A DNA stretch of 64,000 nt from Bacillota bacterium (GTDB taxonomy: Bacteria > Bacillota > Clostridia > Christensenellales > SZUA-584), in NCBI GenBank assembly GCA_023412005.1, contig JAEYOE010000007.1, positions 1-64,000 on the forward strand. The letters are read 5' to 3'. This document shows positions 15,904 to 24,390 of the stretch, one piece after another. The position numbers were made by a program, and so were the translations under genes. The notes below the pieces were generated by a model. The model ran no database searches. It was given only the letters and a program-made list of their open reading frames with translations, and was not told the origin of the DNA. Position 1 is the first letter of the stretch. Each line of letters begins with the position of its first letter.

Positions 15904-17450
15904 GATGTCTGAGTTACCAATGGTGATGCGGCAGGAGCTGCAGGCGTTGAGGCGGCAGGCGATGACGATGATGTGGCAGCAGGCACGGGTGTGGCTGTGC
16001 TATCCGGCTGCTGTTCAAGCGGGTTCAGCAGCTTATTCAGCACATCATCCGTTAACACGTCGCTGATGATATACGTATCCTTCTGATCTTTAACGAGCTC
16101 ATAAAATTCGTTTAGATTCGCTTCCGTGATCATGGTGCTCACCGTGTATGTAAAGGTCTGCCCTGGCGCAATCAATGTGCGTCCCTTTGCCATCTCCACC
16201 GCAATATCGAAAGCGGCTGCACCAACGCCCAAAGGCGCGGGCTGTGCGCAGACAATGAACTCGCCGGGCTGGGCTGTGAACATCACCGGCTGCGGCGTGG
16301 GCGTGGGTGTTTCATCTTTCTTTTTCTTTTTGCCGTCATCCTCGGGCGGCGGTGTCACGTCGATACCGCCGTTTTTCAGCGCGTGCCATTTCTTTATAAA
16401 ACCGGCTGTCGCGTCTCCGCACATCACCTTTGGCAGTACACCCTTGGCAACAAATGCATCGAGTATCCCTTCTGCCATTCCTTCTTCGGTAATCACAACA
16501 TCGGCCTTGCCCTTTTTCAGGAACTCTGTCATCAGTTCGTTGGCTTTTTTCTTGTCCCAATCGGCATATAGCGGCGCGTTGACCGTCAGCGCTGTATTGG
16601 CTGCAATGGCTGAGCCGATAGCCGCCGCACGTTGGGCATCCACCGGGCTGTCGGCCTTTCCGAACACCTGCACCACGTTACCCTCTGCCGATTGAGCGGC
16701 CGCAAACTGGCCGTAAACAGCACCCCATGCGGTTTGATCCGCCACAACATTGATGGCGTAGCCGCTGTCAATCGGCGCGTCGAACGCCACGACGGGGATG
16801 TTTTCGTTTTGCGCCATCATCGATATCATTTTAAAGCTTTCCGCATTGGTAAACCCAACGATGATGACATCCACGCCGTTTTTGATCAGGCTTCTCACAT
16901 CCTGAAGCTGCTGGTTATAGCTGCCGTTCGCATTGTAATAATAGGCTTTGAATATCGTTTTGTCCGATTCCACCGCACTCGAAACCTGCTCCATTCTATT
17001 AAGAATGAATTCTTGATCCGACGACGATATAGATCCCACCGTAACACCGATGCGTATGCCTTCTTCCTCAAACATTGCCTCTGCCATATCCTCATCATTC
17101 GAGAACAAGCTCTCATCTGTGCCTGCGAGGCCGGCGAGTGTGGCATCATCAACGGCTGAATAATCGTATGTGTCTTCGGCGGGCGGCGGCGTGGGGGTGC
17201 CCTGTGCCGTCTGTTGCGCTGCAGGTGCGGTTTTGGGCCCGCCCAATAACAGCACGAGACATATCACACCCACAGCAATCACGCCTGCGGCAATGGCTAT
17301 CAGCTTTATATATCTCCTGATGAAGGCTTTGAGGCCAGATTTACGCTTTCTGCGCCTTGAGCCTTGCGGCATCACCATTGAACGAGAAGACCGATGCCCG
17401 GGCCTTCCGTGAGCGGCCCGTCCTGTTTTCATCTGAATCAATTTGCCCAT
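15900..17450 (-). CDS. Membrane-anchored sugar-binding-like protein (Peripla_BP type)
   Basis: 516 residues. A basic cytoplasmic N-terminus (SRRRKRKSGLKAF) precedes one transmembrane helix (49-70); a Pro/Thr-rich spacer with TPTPPP follows, then a ribose-binding-protein-like domain (about 130-440) with IRIGVTVGSISSSDQEFILNRM, NGVDVIIVGFTNAESFKM and VPVVAFDAPIDSGYAINVVADQ. The tail is low-complexity Ser/Ala/Pro (about 478-516). It lacks a lipobox, so it is tethered by the helix rather than by lipid, unlike most sugar-binding proteins of Gram-positives. No ABC permease is adjacent. It starts 22 bp after the RNA-hydrolase gene (AGGAG site), so it shares that transcript. A sensor role is possible but inferred. 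Confidence 0.75.
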   Translation of the reverse strand: MGKLIQMKTGRAAHGRPGHRSSRSMVMPQGSRRRKRKSGLKAFIRRYIKLIAIAAGVIAVGVICLVLLLGGPKTAPAAQQTAQGTPTPPPAEDTYDYSAVDDATLAGLAGTDESLFSNDEDMAEAMFEEEGIRIGVTVGSISSSDQEFILNRMEQVSSAVESDKTIFKAYYYNANGSYNQQLQDVRSLIKNGVDVIIVGFTNAESFKMISMMAQNENIPVVAFDAPIDSGYAINVVADQTAWGAVYGQFAAAQSAEGNVVQVFGKADSPVDAQRAAAIGSAIAANTALTVNAPLYADWDKKKANELMTEFLKKGKADVVITEEGMAEGILDAFVAKGVLPKVMCGDATAGFIKKWHALKNGGIDVTPPPEDDGKKKKKDETPTPTPQPVMFTAQPGEFIVCAQPAPLGVGAAAFDIAVEMAKGRTLIAPGQTFTYTVSTMITEANLNEFYELVKDQKDTYIISDVLTDDVLNKLLNPLEQQPDSTATPVPAATSSSSPAASTPAAPAASPLVTQTS

Positions 17451-17472
17451 GTTATTCTCCTGATTTGCGATG

Positions 17473-19035
17473 CTAGTCCCATCTGTCTGCCAGCGCGGTC
17501 AGTTCATCTTTCATTCTGGCTGCACGCTCGCTGTCGGCTCCTTCAATTTTCAGCCGGACGCGCGCCAGCAGTGTGCCAAGATCGCTCTGAGGCACCTCTC
17601 TCACCGGCACCTTGCCCGGCGTTTTTACAAAGCTTTTTGTATCAAACGTGTCAAACAGCGCGGGCACCACGGCATTATAGCCGCGCTTTTGCAGCTCTGA
17701 AGCGTAAATACCCGTTACCGTTTCTTCACCGTGCATCACAAACACACGATCCACGCTTGCCGGAAAATGGCCGATCCATTCGAGCAGGCCCGCTTGATCC
17801 GCATGACCCGAAAAGCCTTCGATATACTCAACAGTTGCTTTTACCTGTATTTCCTCACCGAACACCTTCACCTTTTTGCTGCCGTCTAATATTGAGCGGC
17901 CCAGCGTGCCCACAGCCTGATAACCCACAAACAGCACAGTGGAATCAGGCCGCCACAGATTGTGCTTCAAATGATGCTTAATGCGGCCTGCGTCGCACAT
18001 ACCGCTCGATGAAATGATGATCTTTTGCTGAGGGTCAAAGTTAATTTCTTTTGATTCGTCCGCCGTTTGCGCGATACGCAGCGTTTCGAACGAAAAGAAC
18101 TTGATGCCTTCGGCCTTGAATGCCATGGCTTCCTCATCGTAATAATCCTTGCTGCTCTCTTCAAATATTTCGGTTGCCGCTATGCCGAGCGGGCTGTCGA
18201 TGTACACCGGCACCTTTTCAAGCCCCGGCACACTGCCTTCCTCGAGCAGCACGCTTAAATCGTACAGCACCTCCTGCGTGCGCCCCACAGCGAATGACGG
18301 AATTACGATGTTGCCGCCGCGCGCCAGAGAGCGAGCCAGCACTTCTTTGAGCTGCGAGCGCGTGTCTTTCACCTTGTCATGCAGTCTGTCACCGTAGGTG
18401 CTTTCGGTAAACACAATGTCGGCAGCGTTTAAATACTGCGGATCCTTGATGATGGGCTTATCCTTGTTGCCGATGTCACCGGAAAAAACGAGCTTGGTCT
18501 GTTTGCCGTCTTCCGAAATTGTCAGCTCGATGGATGCCGAGCCCAAGAGATGCCCAGCATCAACAAAGCGCATGCCGATATCGTCAAAGGCCTGTTTTTT
18601 CTCTTCATAGTTGAGCGGCTTCAAGTTCTTAACCGCTTTTTTGGCATCCTCCACCGTATACAGCGGCTCCACGGGGCTTTGCCCGGCACGCTGCCGCTTT
18701 CTGTTGAGCCACTCCGTTTCCATCTCCTGAATGTGCCCCGCATCGGGGAACATAATGGAGCACAGCCGCGCGGTGGCCCCTGTGCAATAGATGGGCCCAG
18801 AGAACCCCTTCTTTATCAGCAGAGGCAGCAGCCCTGAATGGTCAATATGCGCATGAGTCAGGAAAACCGCATTGATCTCACGCGCGTCAAAAACAAATCC
18901 GTCCTTCACAGGCGCTGTTTTTTCATCGCGTCCCTGCCGCATGCCGCAGTCGATCAGCACCTTGTGCTGAGCTGTTTCAATCATGGTACAAGACCCGGTA
19001 ACGCATTTGGCTGCGCCTAAAAATGTGATCTGCAT
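17473..19035 (-). CDS. MBL-fold RNA metallo-hydrolase (beta-CASP family)
   Basis: 520-residue metallo-beta-lactamase/beta-CASP/RMMBL protein of the YsxB/TTHA0252-like group, probably a ribonuclease. The zinc motif HAHIDH is at 61-66 after VLIDCGM; later motifs are DAGHLLGSAS (about 158-167), FSGDIGNKD, TESTYGDR, and the C-terminal SSSGMCDAGRIKHHL, GFSGHADQAGLLEW and VMHGEE blocks, so all catalytic motifs are kept. Archaeal CPSF-like and bacterial relatives act as endo- or exonucleases. A 385-nt leader with a riboswitch-like fold precedes it (19070-19421); the immediate site is GGGGGA ahead of the ATG. The sugar-binding-like gene follows in the same direction. Confidence 0.92.
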   Translation of the reverse strand: MQITFLGAAKCVTGSCTMIETAQHKVLIDCGMRQGRDEKTAPVKDGFVFDAREINAVFLTHAHIDHSGLLPLLIKKGFSGPIYCTGATARLCSIMFPDAGHIQEMETEWLNRKRQRAGQSPVEPLYTVEDAKKAVKNLKPLNYEEKKQAFDDIGMRFVDAGHLLGSASIELTISEDGKQTKLVFSGDIGNKDKPIIKDPQYLNAADIVFTESTYGDRLHDKVKDTRSQLKEVLARSLARGGNIVIPSFAVGRTQEVLYDLSVLLEEGSVPGLEKVPVYIDSPLGIAATEIFEESSKDYYDEEAMAFKAEGIKFFSFETLRIAQTADESKEINFDPQQKIIISSSGMCDAGRIKHHLKHNLWRPDSTVLFVGYQAVGTLGRSILDGSKKVKVFGEEIQVKATVEYIEGFSGHADQAGLLEWIGHFPASVDRVFVMHGEETVTGIYASELQKRGYNAVVPALFDTFDTKSFVKTPGKVPVREVPQSDLGTLLARVRLKIEGADSERAARMKDELTALADRWD

Positions 19036-19126
19036 GAATTGTCCCCCGTCCCCTTGAAGTCAAAATCAAACGGTCGTCCCAAATAGACACGTCATTGTAT
19101 TACAGCCATTATACAACACCACAATA

Positions 19127-19162
19127 AAAAATGCCAGACGAAGCAAAGCTGTCTAGCATTTG
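19127..19162 (-). terminator. Second leader terminator upstream of the RNA hydrolase
   Basis: On the minus strand TGCTAGAC-agctttgcttc-GTCTGGCA pairs in eight bases (one G-U) and is followed by six T. It lies inside the leader between the aptamer and the hydrolase start. Confidence 0.7.
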
Positions 19163-19203
19163 ATAGCTAATATCTTATAAAGCAGCGTTGCTGTGCCTCA
19201 AAG

Positions 19204-19232
19204 CAAAAAGCGGAGTCTCCCCCGCTTTTTAC
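19204..19232 (-). terminator. First leader terminator, adjacent to the aptamer
   Basis: Minus strand AAAAAGCGG-ggagact-CCGCTTTTT: a nine-base stem ending in T5, about 50 nt after the aptamer. The octamer GCTTTGAG that follows it (plus 19197-19204 as CTCAAAGC) is identical to the 3' strand of the aptamer closing stem (19285-19292), which would allow alternative pairing. Confidence 0.65.
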
Positions 19233-19283
19233 TAAATATATAGATCCGAAAAGGCACGTAAGCAAATAAAATACCGACCCGAT

Positions 19284-19370
19284 TCTCAAAGCCCGAAACC
19301 GCCGCTGCTGCACCGATAGGCTTAGACTTCACGCTTTGCGCCCTTTGCCTTTCGGCAGAGGTTTGAGTTT
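19284..19370 (-). ncRNA. Riboswitch-like aptamer resembling c-di-GMP-I (GEMM) RNA
   Basis: Minus-strand RNA with features of the GEMM-I scaffold: CAAACC, then a hairpin capped by a GAAA tetraloop (GCC-GAAA-GGC, loop at plus 19350-19353), the hallmark GCGCAAAGC (plus 19332-19340), then GTCTAAG (plus 19321-19327) and a second arm containing GCGGCGGTTTC. The element is closed by CTCAAA/TTTGAG. It deviates from the consensus: GGG-C replaces GGA-C before GCAAAGC, and the usual GG before CAAACC is absent, so the ligand (c-di-GMP, cGAMP or other) is open. It sits between a consensus promoter and a terminator, the normal layout of a transcription-control riboswitch. Confidence 0.55.
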
Positions 19371-19425
19371 CTTTGAATCTTAAGCTTGTCTCTTATGTGA
19401 ACGTTTGTGCGTTCGATTTGAACGT

Positions 19426-19455
19426 ATTATAATGCGGTGACAGCGTGACTGTCAA
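19426..19455 (-). promoter_or_regulatory. Consensus promoter of the riboswitch-like leader
   Basis: Minus strand TTGACA (19455-19450) and TATAAT (19431-19426), both perfect, 18 bases apart. Palindromes GACAG-N5-CTGTC (19439-19453) and CGTTC-N5-GAACG (19410-19424) overlap the spacer and the start region and could be regulator sites. Confidence 0.8.
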
Positions 19456-19457
19456 GC

Positions 19458-19745
19458 TCAGCAAACGCACTGCCTTTTGAGCAGCCTCAGCAGCCGACGT
19501 TGGTGTTTCATAGACGCGCACAGCATCAGCTTGATCAATTCTTCTGTATACGCGATGTTGCTGATATCGCAGGCGTAGCTGGTGGCCTTGTCTGCCGCCT
19601 GTGCGCCCATGGCCTTCGCTTCGCGCCTCAGCTCGCGCTTTGTCATACCGGCCATCGCCTTCTCGGCAACAGCCATGCGCTGCTCAAAAAGCGCCACAAT
19701 CTTTTGGTCCAGCGCGTCTAAACGCTGCGTGTATTTTTCATCCAT
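19458..19745 (-). CDS. Small helical protein, chorismate-mutase-like
   Basis: 95 residues, not firmly identified. The start RLDALDQKIVALFEQRMAVAEKAMAGM resembles the first helix of AroQ-type chorismate mutases (LRxxIDxIDxxLxxLLxxRxxVAxxV), and the remainder is also helical, ending in a basic, cysteine-containing tail (RRLLRLLKRQCVC). Key catalytic residues of AroQ cannot be matched with confidence, so this may be a degenerate or non-enzymatic relative. It lies 46 bp behind the ArsR gene on the same strand, and the leader promoter of the RNA hydrolase starts right after its stop. Confidence 0.55.
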   Translation of the reverse strand: MDEKYTQRLDALDQKIVALFEQRMAVAEKAMAGMTKRELRREAKAMGAQAADKATSYACDISNIAYTEELIKLMLCASMKHQRRLLRLLKRQCVC

Positions 19746-19791
19746 CGTCTTTGACTCCTTACAGCGTTAGTCTGTGCGGAGTCGGCGCGTG

Positions 19792-20112
19792 TTATTTATG
19801 GCGGCAATGCTCCTGTGCCGCGTCGAGCAGCATAGAAACATGCGAATCATCCAAGGTGTAGTAAATGTTCTTGCCGTCCTTCACGTAGCGCACAAGGCGC
19901 TGGCGGCGCATAATGCCGAGCTGATGCGATACAGCCGATACTGTTTTTGAAAGAGCTTCGGCGATATGCCCCACGCACATCTCCTTGTCTTTGAGCAGAG
20001 TGAGTATACGAATACGATCGGGGTCGCCAAACACCTTTAAAAACTCGGCAAGCTGTTTCGCGTCCTCAATATCCATTGGGCTATATTCCTGGCCATCAGT
20101 GCATCTTAGCAT
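19792..20112 (-). CDS. ArsR/SmtB family transcriptional regulator
   Basis: Winged-helix repressor, 106 residues from the start at 20112 (GGAGGAGGG upstream; the frame also runs to 20148 without a good site). The helix-turn-helix is MCVGHIAEALSKTVSAVSHQLGIMRRQRLVRYVKDGKNIYYTL (about 45-90). The C-terminal helix DDSHVSMLLDAAQEHCRHK carries Asp, His, His and Cys/His residues in the arrangement of the alpha-5 metal site seen in CzrA/NmtR-type zinc, cobalt or nickel sensors. No metal transporter is adjacent, so its target is probably elsewhere or is its own operon with the small downstream gene. Confidence 0.9.
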   Translation of the reverse strand: MLRCTDGQEYSPMDIEDAKQLAEFLKVFGDPDRIRILTLLKDKEMCVGHIAEALSKTVSAVSHQLGIMRRQRLVRYVKDGKNIYYTLDDSHVSMLLDAAQEHCRHK

Positions 20113-20269
20113 AATCACCCTCCTCCAGAGAATGTACAGCGATTTCAAAGACTTGTCAATGTTGTCGCCCTCTAAGCTTTGGTGTATAATTCAGAAAACT
20201 CATTTCAAACATTCTATACAAATGGCTGATCCAAATGTTAAAATCGGCCGGAACAAAGCGAGGTACAGT

Positions 20270-20653
20270 ATGCCGCTAGTCCGAATTGAAATCATCAAAG
20301 GCCATCTCCCGACTTACAAAAAAGAACTGATGCAGGCCGTCCACGATGCCCTTGTCTCTTCTTTGGGCATTGAAGACGATGATCGGTTTCAGCGGCTTTA
20401 CGAATTGGACGCGGATTGCTTCGAGCGCAGAAGTGCCAAGACAGACCGATTTACTCTGATAGAATTGACGCTGCTGCCCGGCAGAAGCAAAGAGCTGAAA
20501 AAGACTGTGATTGAGCAGGTGACCCGGCTGCTTACAGAGCGGCTTGATATCGCCCCCACAGACATACTGATCATCATGCTTGAGCCGCCGCTTGAGAACT
20601 GGGGTTTATACGGGAAGCAGGCAATCGACCTTGACCTGAAATATCAGCGATAA
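20270..20653 (+). CDS. Tautomerase (4-oxalocrotonate tautomerase-like) family protein
   Basis: 127 residues starting MPLVRIEIIKG; after removal of Met the N-terminal proline is the catalytic base of this superfamily, which supports the start at 20270 rather than the much longer open frame (GAGGT site a few bases upstream). The body PTYKKELMQAVHDALVSSLGIEDDDRFQRLYEL and C-terminal IAPTDILIIMLEPPLENWGLYGKQA match the longer tautomerase proteins of about 125-130 residues that fuse two beta-alpha-beta units. Substrate unknown; stands alone between divergent neighbours. Confidence 0.88.
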   Translation: MPLVRIEIIKGHLPTYKKELMQAVHDALVSSLGIEDDDRFQRLYELDADCFERRSAKTDRFTLIELTLLPGRSKELKKTVIEQVTRLLTERLDIAPTDILIIMLEPPLENWGLYGKQAIDLDLKYQR

Positions 20654-20744
20654 TCAATTATTGCCCCATGCTTGCATATTCATCTGTAGGAGCAGCTCTT
20701 TATTAAACCCATACCCTGCCCTCATGTCATTATTAATCGGCAAT

Positions 20745-20776
20745 AAAAGAGCCGCTCTGCTCAGCAAAGCGGCTTT
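20745..20776 (-). terminator. Bidirectional terminator between tautomerase and PASTA genes
   Basis: AAAGAGCCGCT and AGCGGCTTT pair around a ten-base loop; on the minus strand the stem is followed by CTTTTATT, serving the PASTA gene that ends at 20787. Confidence 0.7.
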
Positions 20777-20786
20777 ATCATTTTAA

Positions 20787-22475
20787 TTACGGTGACGCCG
20801 GAGGCCCGCTCATCGTCAGCGTGACAACGCTGCCCGCCGGGACAGTCGATAAGGCTGCCAATGATTGCGCGGTAACCGTTCCTTCCTCTTCGCCGTTGGC
20901 GAAGACGATATCGAACTGGCCTAAATACATCGATCTTATCAGAGTCGCATTCAAACCCGGTGCCATAAAGTCAGGAACCGTAACCGTCGCTACAGATTTG
21001 TACAGCAATGTGATCTTCGTACCTTCGCTCGTCTCAGTGCCCGGTGCAATGCTTTGGCTCCACACTTCACCTGCCAACGCACCGCCCGAATTGTCCTCCA
21101 CGAACACCGGAATCAACCCCGCAGCTTCACACAATGCAATGGCCTTTTCGCGCGTGATAGCAAGATTGTAATTTGGCAGCCCCGGGCCTGTCAAATCCGG
21201 CACGTAGACCACTTTGCCTGCCGAGACCGTGATATTGATCGTCGCTTTGTAGCCCACTGACGTGTTCGCAACATCCTGAAAAATAATTTCACCGCGCGGC
21301 TTGCTGCTTTTCGACTCAGTGGCTTTAATCGTGATCTTCGCACCCTGCTCATTAAGGCCTTTTGCCCATGTTTCTATCGCATCGCGCGTTTGTCCCACAT
21401 AGCTCGCCACCACAATCTTATTGCCCAGCGAGAATTTGAGCTCGACCATATCACCCTTCTCATACACGGAACCCGCTTCGATGCTCTGCGAAATCAACCG
21501 CCCCGCAGACGAGCTTGAATACTTCTCCGTAACGGTTATCGGCAGGCCGATTTCTGTGGCAATCGTTGTGGCCTGCTCCTTTGTGTATGCCGAGAAATCA
21601 GGCACGGTGATCATTTTGCCCTTGCTGATGACCAGTACGATTTCGCTGCCTATGGAAACGAGCTGATCTGCCTTCACGCTTTGTGACATGATGGTACCCG
21701 CAGGCACATAATCGTCGAACTCCTCTTGTATGGTCAGCGTTAAGCCGTTGGCCTTGGCAAATGTAAAGCACTCCGCGAGCGACTTTGTTTTCAAATCAGG
21801 CACTTTGATGGTCGCTGCCGCTTCCTCCGGCCCTTTTGAAACCACCACGACAATTGACGAATCGCGCCGTACCTCGCTGACAACGGTGGCATCGTTCACT
21901 GTGTAGCTGATCACATTTCCTTCAGGCACATCCGCGCTGTATTCGGCGGAAACACGTACCTTGGTCATAAAGTTCTCTGCCGCCCACGCCTTTACCTCAT
22001 CGGATGTCATTGTTTTAAAATCCGGCAGCGGCACCGTTACGCTCAGGTCATGCCCAAGAGAAACCGTCAGCGTCAGAAAACCTCCGCGTGTGACTTTTTG
22101 CCCCACAGGAACATCCTGATCGATAACCTTTCCTTCCTCCACAGTATCGCTGTATGCCTCTTTCTTAGACAGCATCACGCTGTTCTGATCCGCCCACAGC
22201 TTGGCGTCGGTGTAGGTACGGCCTTTCAAATCGATCACCTGCACACCGCCGCCGCTGAACACGATAATCAGCACAACAATCAGAACGATGAGCGCCGCGC
22301 CGCCTGCAATCCAAGCGGGCTTGATACGCTTTTTGTTTTCCGGCGGTTTTGGCCCGCTGCTCTGGGGCTTTTTAAAGCCGCTTTTTTGCTCGTACTTGAA
22401 CTTGCTCGGCGCAGCTGCAGCCTCTTCCTGTTGCTTGTTACCATAGTTGCTTAAAAAGCTGTTATTGTCGCTCAT
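20787..22475 (-). CDS. PASTA-repeat membrane protein without kinase domain
   Basis: 562 residues: a cytoplasmic, Gln/Pro/Lys-rich N-terminus (1-52), one transmembrane helix (53-74) and about seven extracellular PASTA-like units, each of 60-80 residues, with recurring VPDL/VPDF openings (for example KVPDLKTKSLAE, TVPDFSAYTKEQ, YVPDLTGPGLPN, TVPDFMAPGLNA) and V..SKG/VSLG ends. PASTA units bind peptidoglycan fragments or beta-lactams in PrkC/Stk kinases and PBP2x. Here the kinase or transpeptidase part is missing altogether. It ends the three-gene unit with an ABC-2 transporter, starting 13 bp after the permease, which suggests a partner role in that system. Confidence 0.88.
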   Translation of the reverse strand: MSDNNSFLSNYGNKQQEEAAAAPSKFKYEQKSGFKKPQSSGPKPPENKKRIKPAWIAGGAALIVLIVVLIIVFSGGGVQVIDLKGRTYTDAKLWADQNSVMLSKKEAYSDTVEEGKVIDQDVPVGQKVTRGGFLTLTVSLGHDLSVTVPLPDFKTMTSDEVKAWAAENFMTKVRVSAEYSADVPEGNVISYTVNDATVVSEVRRDSSIVVVVSKGPEEAAATIKVPDLKTKSLAECFTFAKANGLTLTIQEEFDDYVPAGTIMSQSVKADQLVSIGSEIVLVISKGKMITVPDFSAYTKEQATTIATEIGLPITVTEKYSSSSAGRLISQSIEAGSVYEKGDMVELKFSLGNKIVVASYVGQTRDAIETWAKGLNEQGAKITIKATESKSSKPRGEIIFQDVANTSVGYKATINITVSAGKVVYVPDLTGPGLPNYNLAITREKAIALCEAAGLIPVFVEDNSGGALAGEVWSQSIAPGTETSEGTKITLLYKSVATVTVPDFMAPGLNATLIRSMYLGQFDIVFANGEEEGTVTAQSLAALSTVPAGSVVTLTMSGPPASP

Positions 22476-22488
22476 GGTCGTTCCCTCT

Positions 22489-24375
22489 TTAGTTTGTTAT
22501 ATCTTTTTTCTTGAATACCCACACAGCTATCAGCGTACAAAGCGCCGATATAGCTAACATCAGCCCGATACCATACTCAAGGCTGATCGGTGCACCGAAC
22601 TGCATTAAACGGTTAACCGACGATGTCTCCACAAAGAATGATGATAACTGCACATACGGCAGCGGTGTGTATGCCACCCAATCCGGCATTGCCGAAGACA
22701 TGTAGCTGTGATCGATAAACATGCCCACTGCGATAAAGCAGCCGATAAAGCAGACGATCGGCACCGATATGGCAACCGCAATGTTCTTAACCACCGTTGA
22801 GAGCATAAACGCCACGCAATACCCAAACAGAATGGGGATGATGCAGGCGAGGAACTTCGGCAGGAAATACCCGAAGAATCCGACTTGGCCGCCAACCGAG
22901 AAGTTGGGGTTGGCATAGTCAGCAAAACTGAACAATATGCCGTTCAATATCATGTTAATCAAGAAACCGACGATATATACCGCCAAGCTGATCGCAAGCC
23001 CTGCCGTGAATTTAGACATCAATATTTTTATGCGTGTTTTTGGCCGGATAATCAGCAGACGGATGGTGCCGAACTGGAACTCACTGGCGATGAGCCAGCC
23101 GCCGATAACCACAGCGAGCAGCGCCACGAACATCGAGTAGTAAAGGAAGTTGTACGTTTGGCTTCTCGCGCCCTTAGGTACAAACGACATATCCGGTTTG
23201 CCCTGCTCCAGCGATTGTTCCGCAATGATCACATTGGTGTTGCACTTGTCAATCTGTTTTTGTGTCGCCGTCACATAAGCGGGGTACGTTTTGTACTGCT
23301 GCTTCAAATACTGGTACTCATTGCTGTTGAACTGCTTTTCCGTCACAATCTTTGTGTACATCAGCTGGCTTTTGTTGTCTTGCTTGCTGTTGATGGCTGC
23401 ATCCTGCCATGTCCCGTCGCCAGGAATGATGTTGTTGGCCAGCCTGTACTGCAGCATTGGAATCGTCACTTCGTTGATGATCTGCGACGACTGGTTGGTC
23501 TGATCAATGTTGGTCTGCATGCTGTCGATCTGGTTCTGCAGATTCTCAATTTTGCTTGTCTGCTGCGCTAGCAGCTCATTATCCGCGTTCTGGCCGACCA
23601 TATCGTTATACTCCTGCTCGGCCTTCGCCTTTTGAGTTTCCAAATCGGCCATCGAGTCTTTAAAGGTTTCAATCTGCTTGTTGTTGTCTTCTATGGCTTT
23701 GTTCTGCTGTTCAATGGAAATATCCACGAACATAGCGAAATCGCCGTTGTCCACAACCTGATAGATTTTGTCTAAAAAGCTCTGTGCCTCTTCAATGGCT
23801 GCCTGACGCTGCGCGTCGGTAATGTTGATGTATTTGGTTTCAAACGTCGTGTCGTCAATGCCGCGGCGCCAGCCCAATGCTTCTTTAAGTATATCCACAT
23901 CCACGGTATTATGCTCGTAAATGTAAATATCATAAAGCTTTTCAGAGCCGTACCACGCCATCTGAGCACGATAGTCTTCATATGTTTTAACCACCTTCGC
24001 GAAACGCACGTAATAATCATAATCCATTTGGCCCATTTCCATCACAAGGTCGTACGCTTCCGGGTGCTGAAAGTTAGCAACGTCTATATAACTTTTCTCG
24101 TCTTCAAATTGCTTGATATTCCAGTAAAACGGGTTGTCCGGCTCAATGGTAACGCCGTCAACCGTGATCGACTCTTGATTCATATCACCGCCGTAATACG
24201 ATTTTGCATCAATGCTGCTGCTCAAGAAACCCACGGTTTGCGTGGCATCGCCCGAAACCGCGCTGACAACCGGCATGGCGATGCTCATCAGCAATATAAG
24301 TATACCGAGAATCAGCAGAAATTTCGATTTCAGTGTGTTTTTTATTTCAATTAAGGTCAGTTTAATAAAATCCAT
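22489..24375 (-). CDS. ABC-2 type transporter permease with large coiled-coil ectodomain
   Basis: 628 residues. A transmembrane helix (about 18-40) is followed by a roughly 350-residue extracytoplasmic part (YYGGDMNQESITVDGVTIEPDNPFYW...) that includes a long coiled coil (about 210-305: EQQNKAIEDNNKQIETFKDSM...ENLQNQIDSMQTNIDQT). Then come about five helices from 405 to 620 with the ABC-2 core EFQFGTIRLLIIRPKTRIKILMSKFTA. Such long ectodomains occur in transporters that act on the envelope. It lies 15 bp after the ATPase gene and is followed by the PASTA protein. Confidence 0.88.
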   Translation of the reverse strand: MDFIKLTLIEIKNTLKSKFLLILGILILLMSIAMPVVSAVSGDATQTVGFLSSSIDAKSYYGGDMNQESITVDGVTIEPDNPFYWNIKQFEDEKSYIDVANFQHPEAYDLVMEMGQMDYDYYVRFAKVVKTYEDYRAQMAWYGSEKLYDIYIYEHNTVDVDILKEALGWRRGIDDTTFETKYINITDAQRQAAIEEAQSFLDKIYQVVDNGDFAMFVDISIEQQNKAIEDNNKQIETFKDSMADLETQKAKAEQEYNDMVGQNADNELLAQQTSKIENLQNQIDSMQTNIDQTNQSSQIINEVTIPMLQYRLANNIIPGDGTWQDAAINSKQDNKSQLMYTKIVTEKQFNSNEYQYLKQQYKTYPAYVTATQKQIDKCNTNVIIAEQSLEQGKPDMSFVPKGARSQTYNFLYYSMFVALLAVVIGGWLIASEFQFGTIRLLIIRPKTRIKILMSKFTAGLAISLAVYIVGFLINMILNGILFSFADYANPNFSVGGQVGFFGYFLPKFLACIIPILFGYCVAFMLSTVVKNIAVAISVPIVCFIGCFIAVGMFIDHSYMSSAMPDWVAYTPLPYVQLSSFFVETSSVNRLMQFGAPISLEYGIGLMLAISALCTLIAVWVFKKKDITN

Positions 24376-24390
24376 TTTTACACTCTCCTT

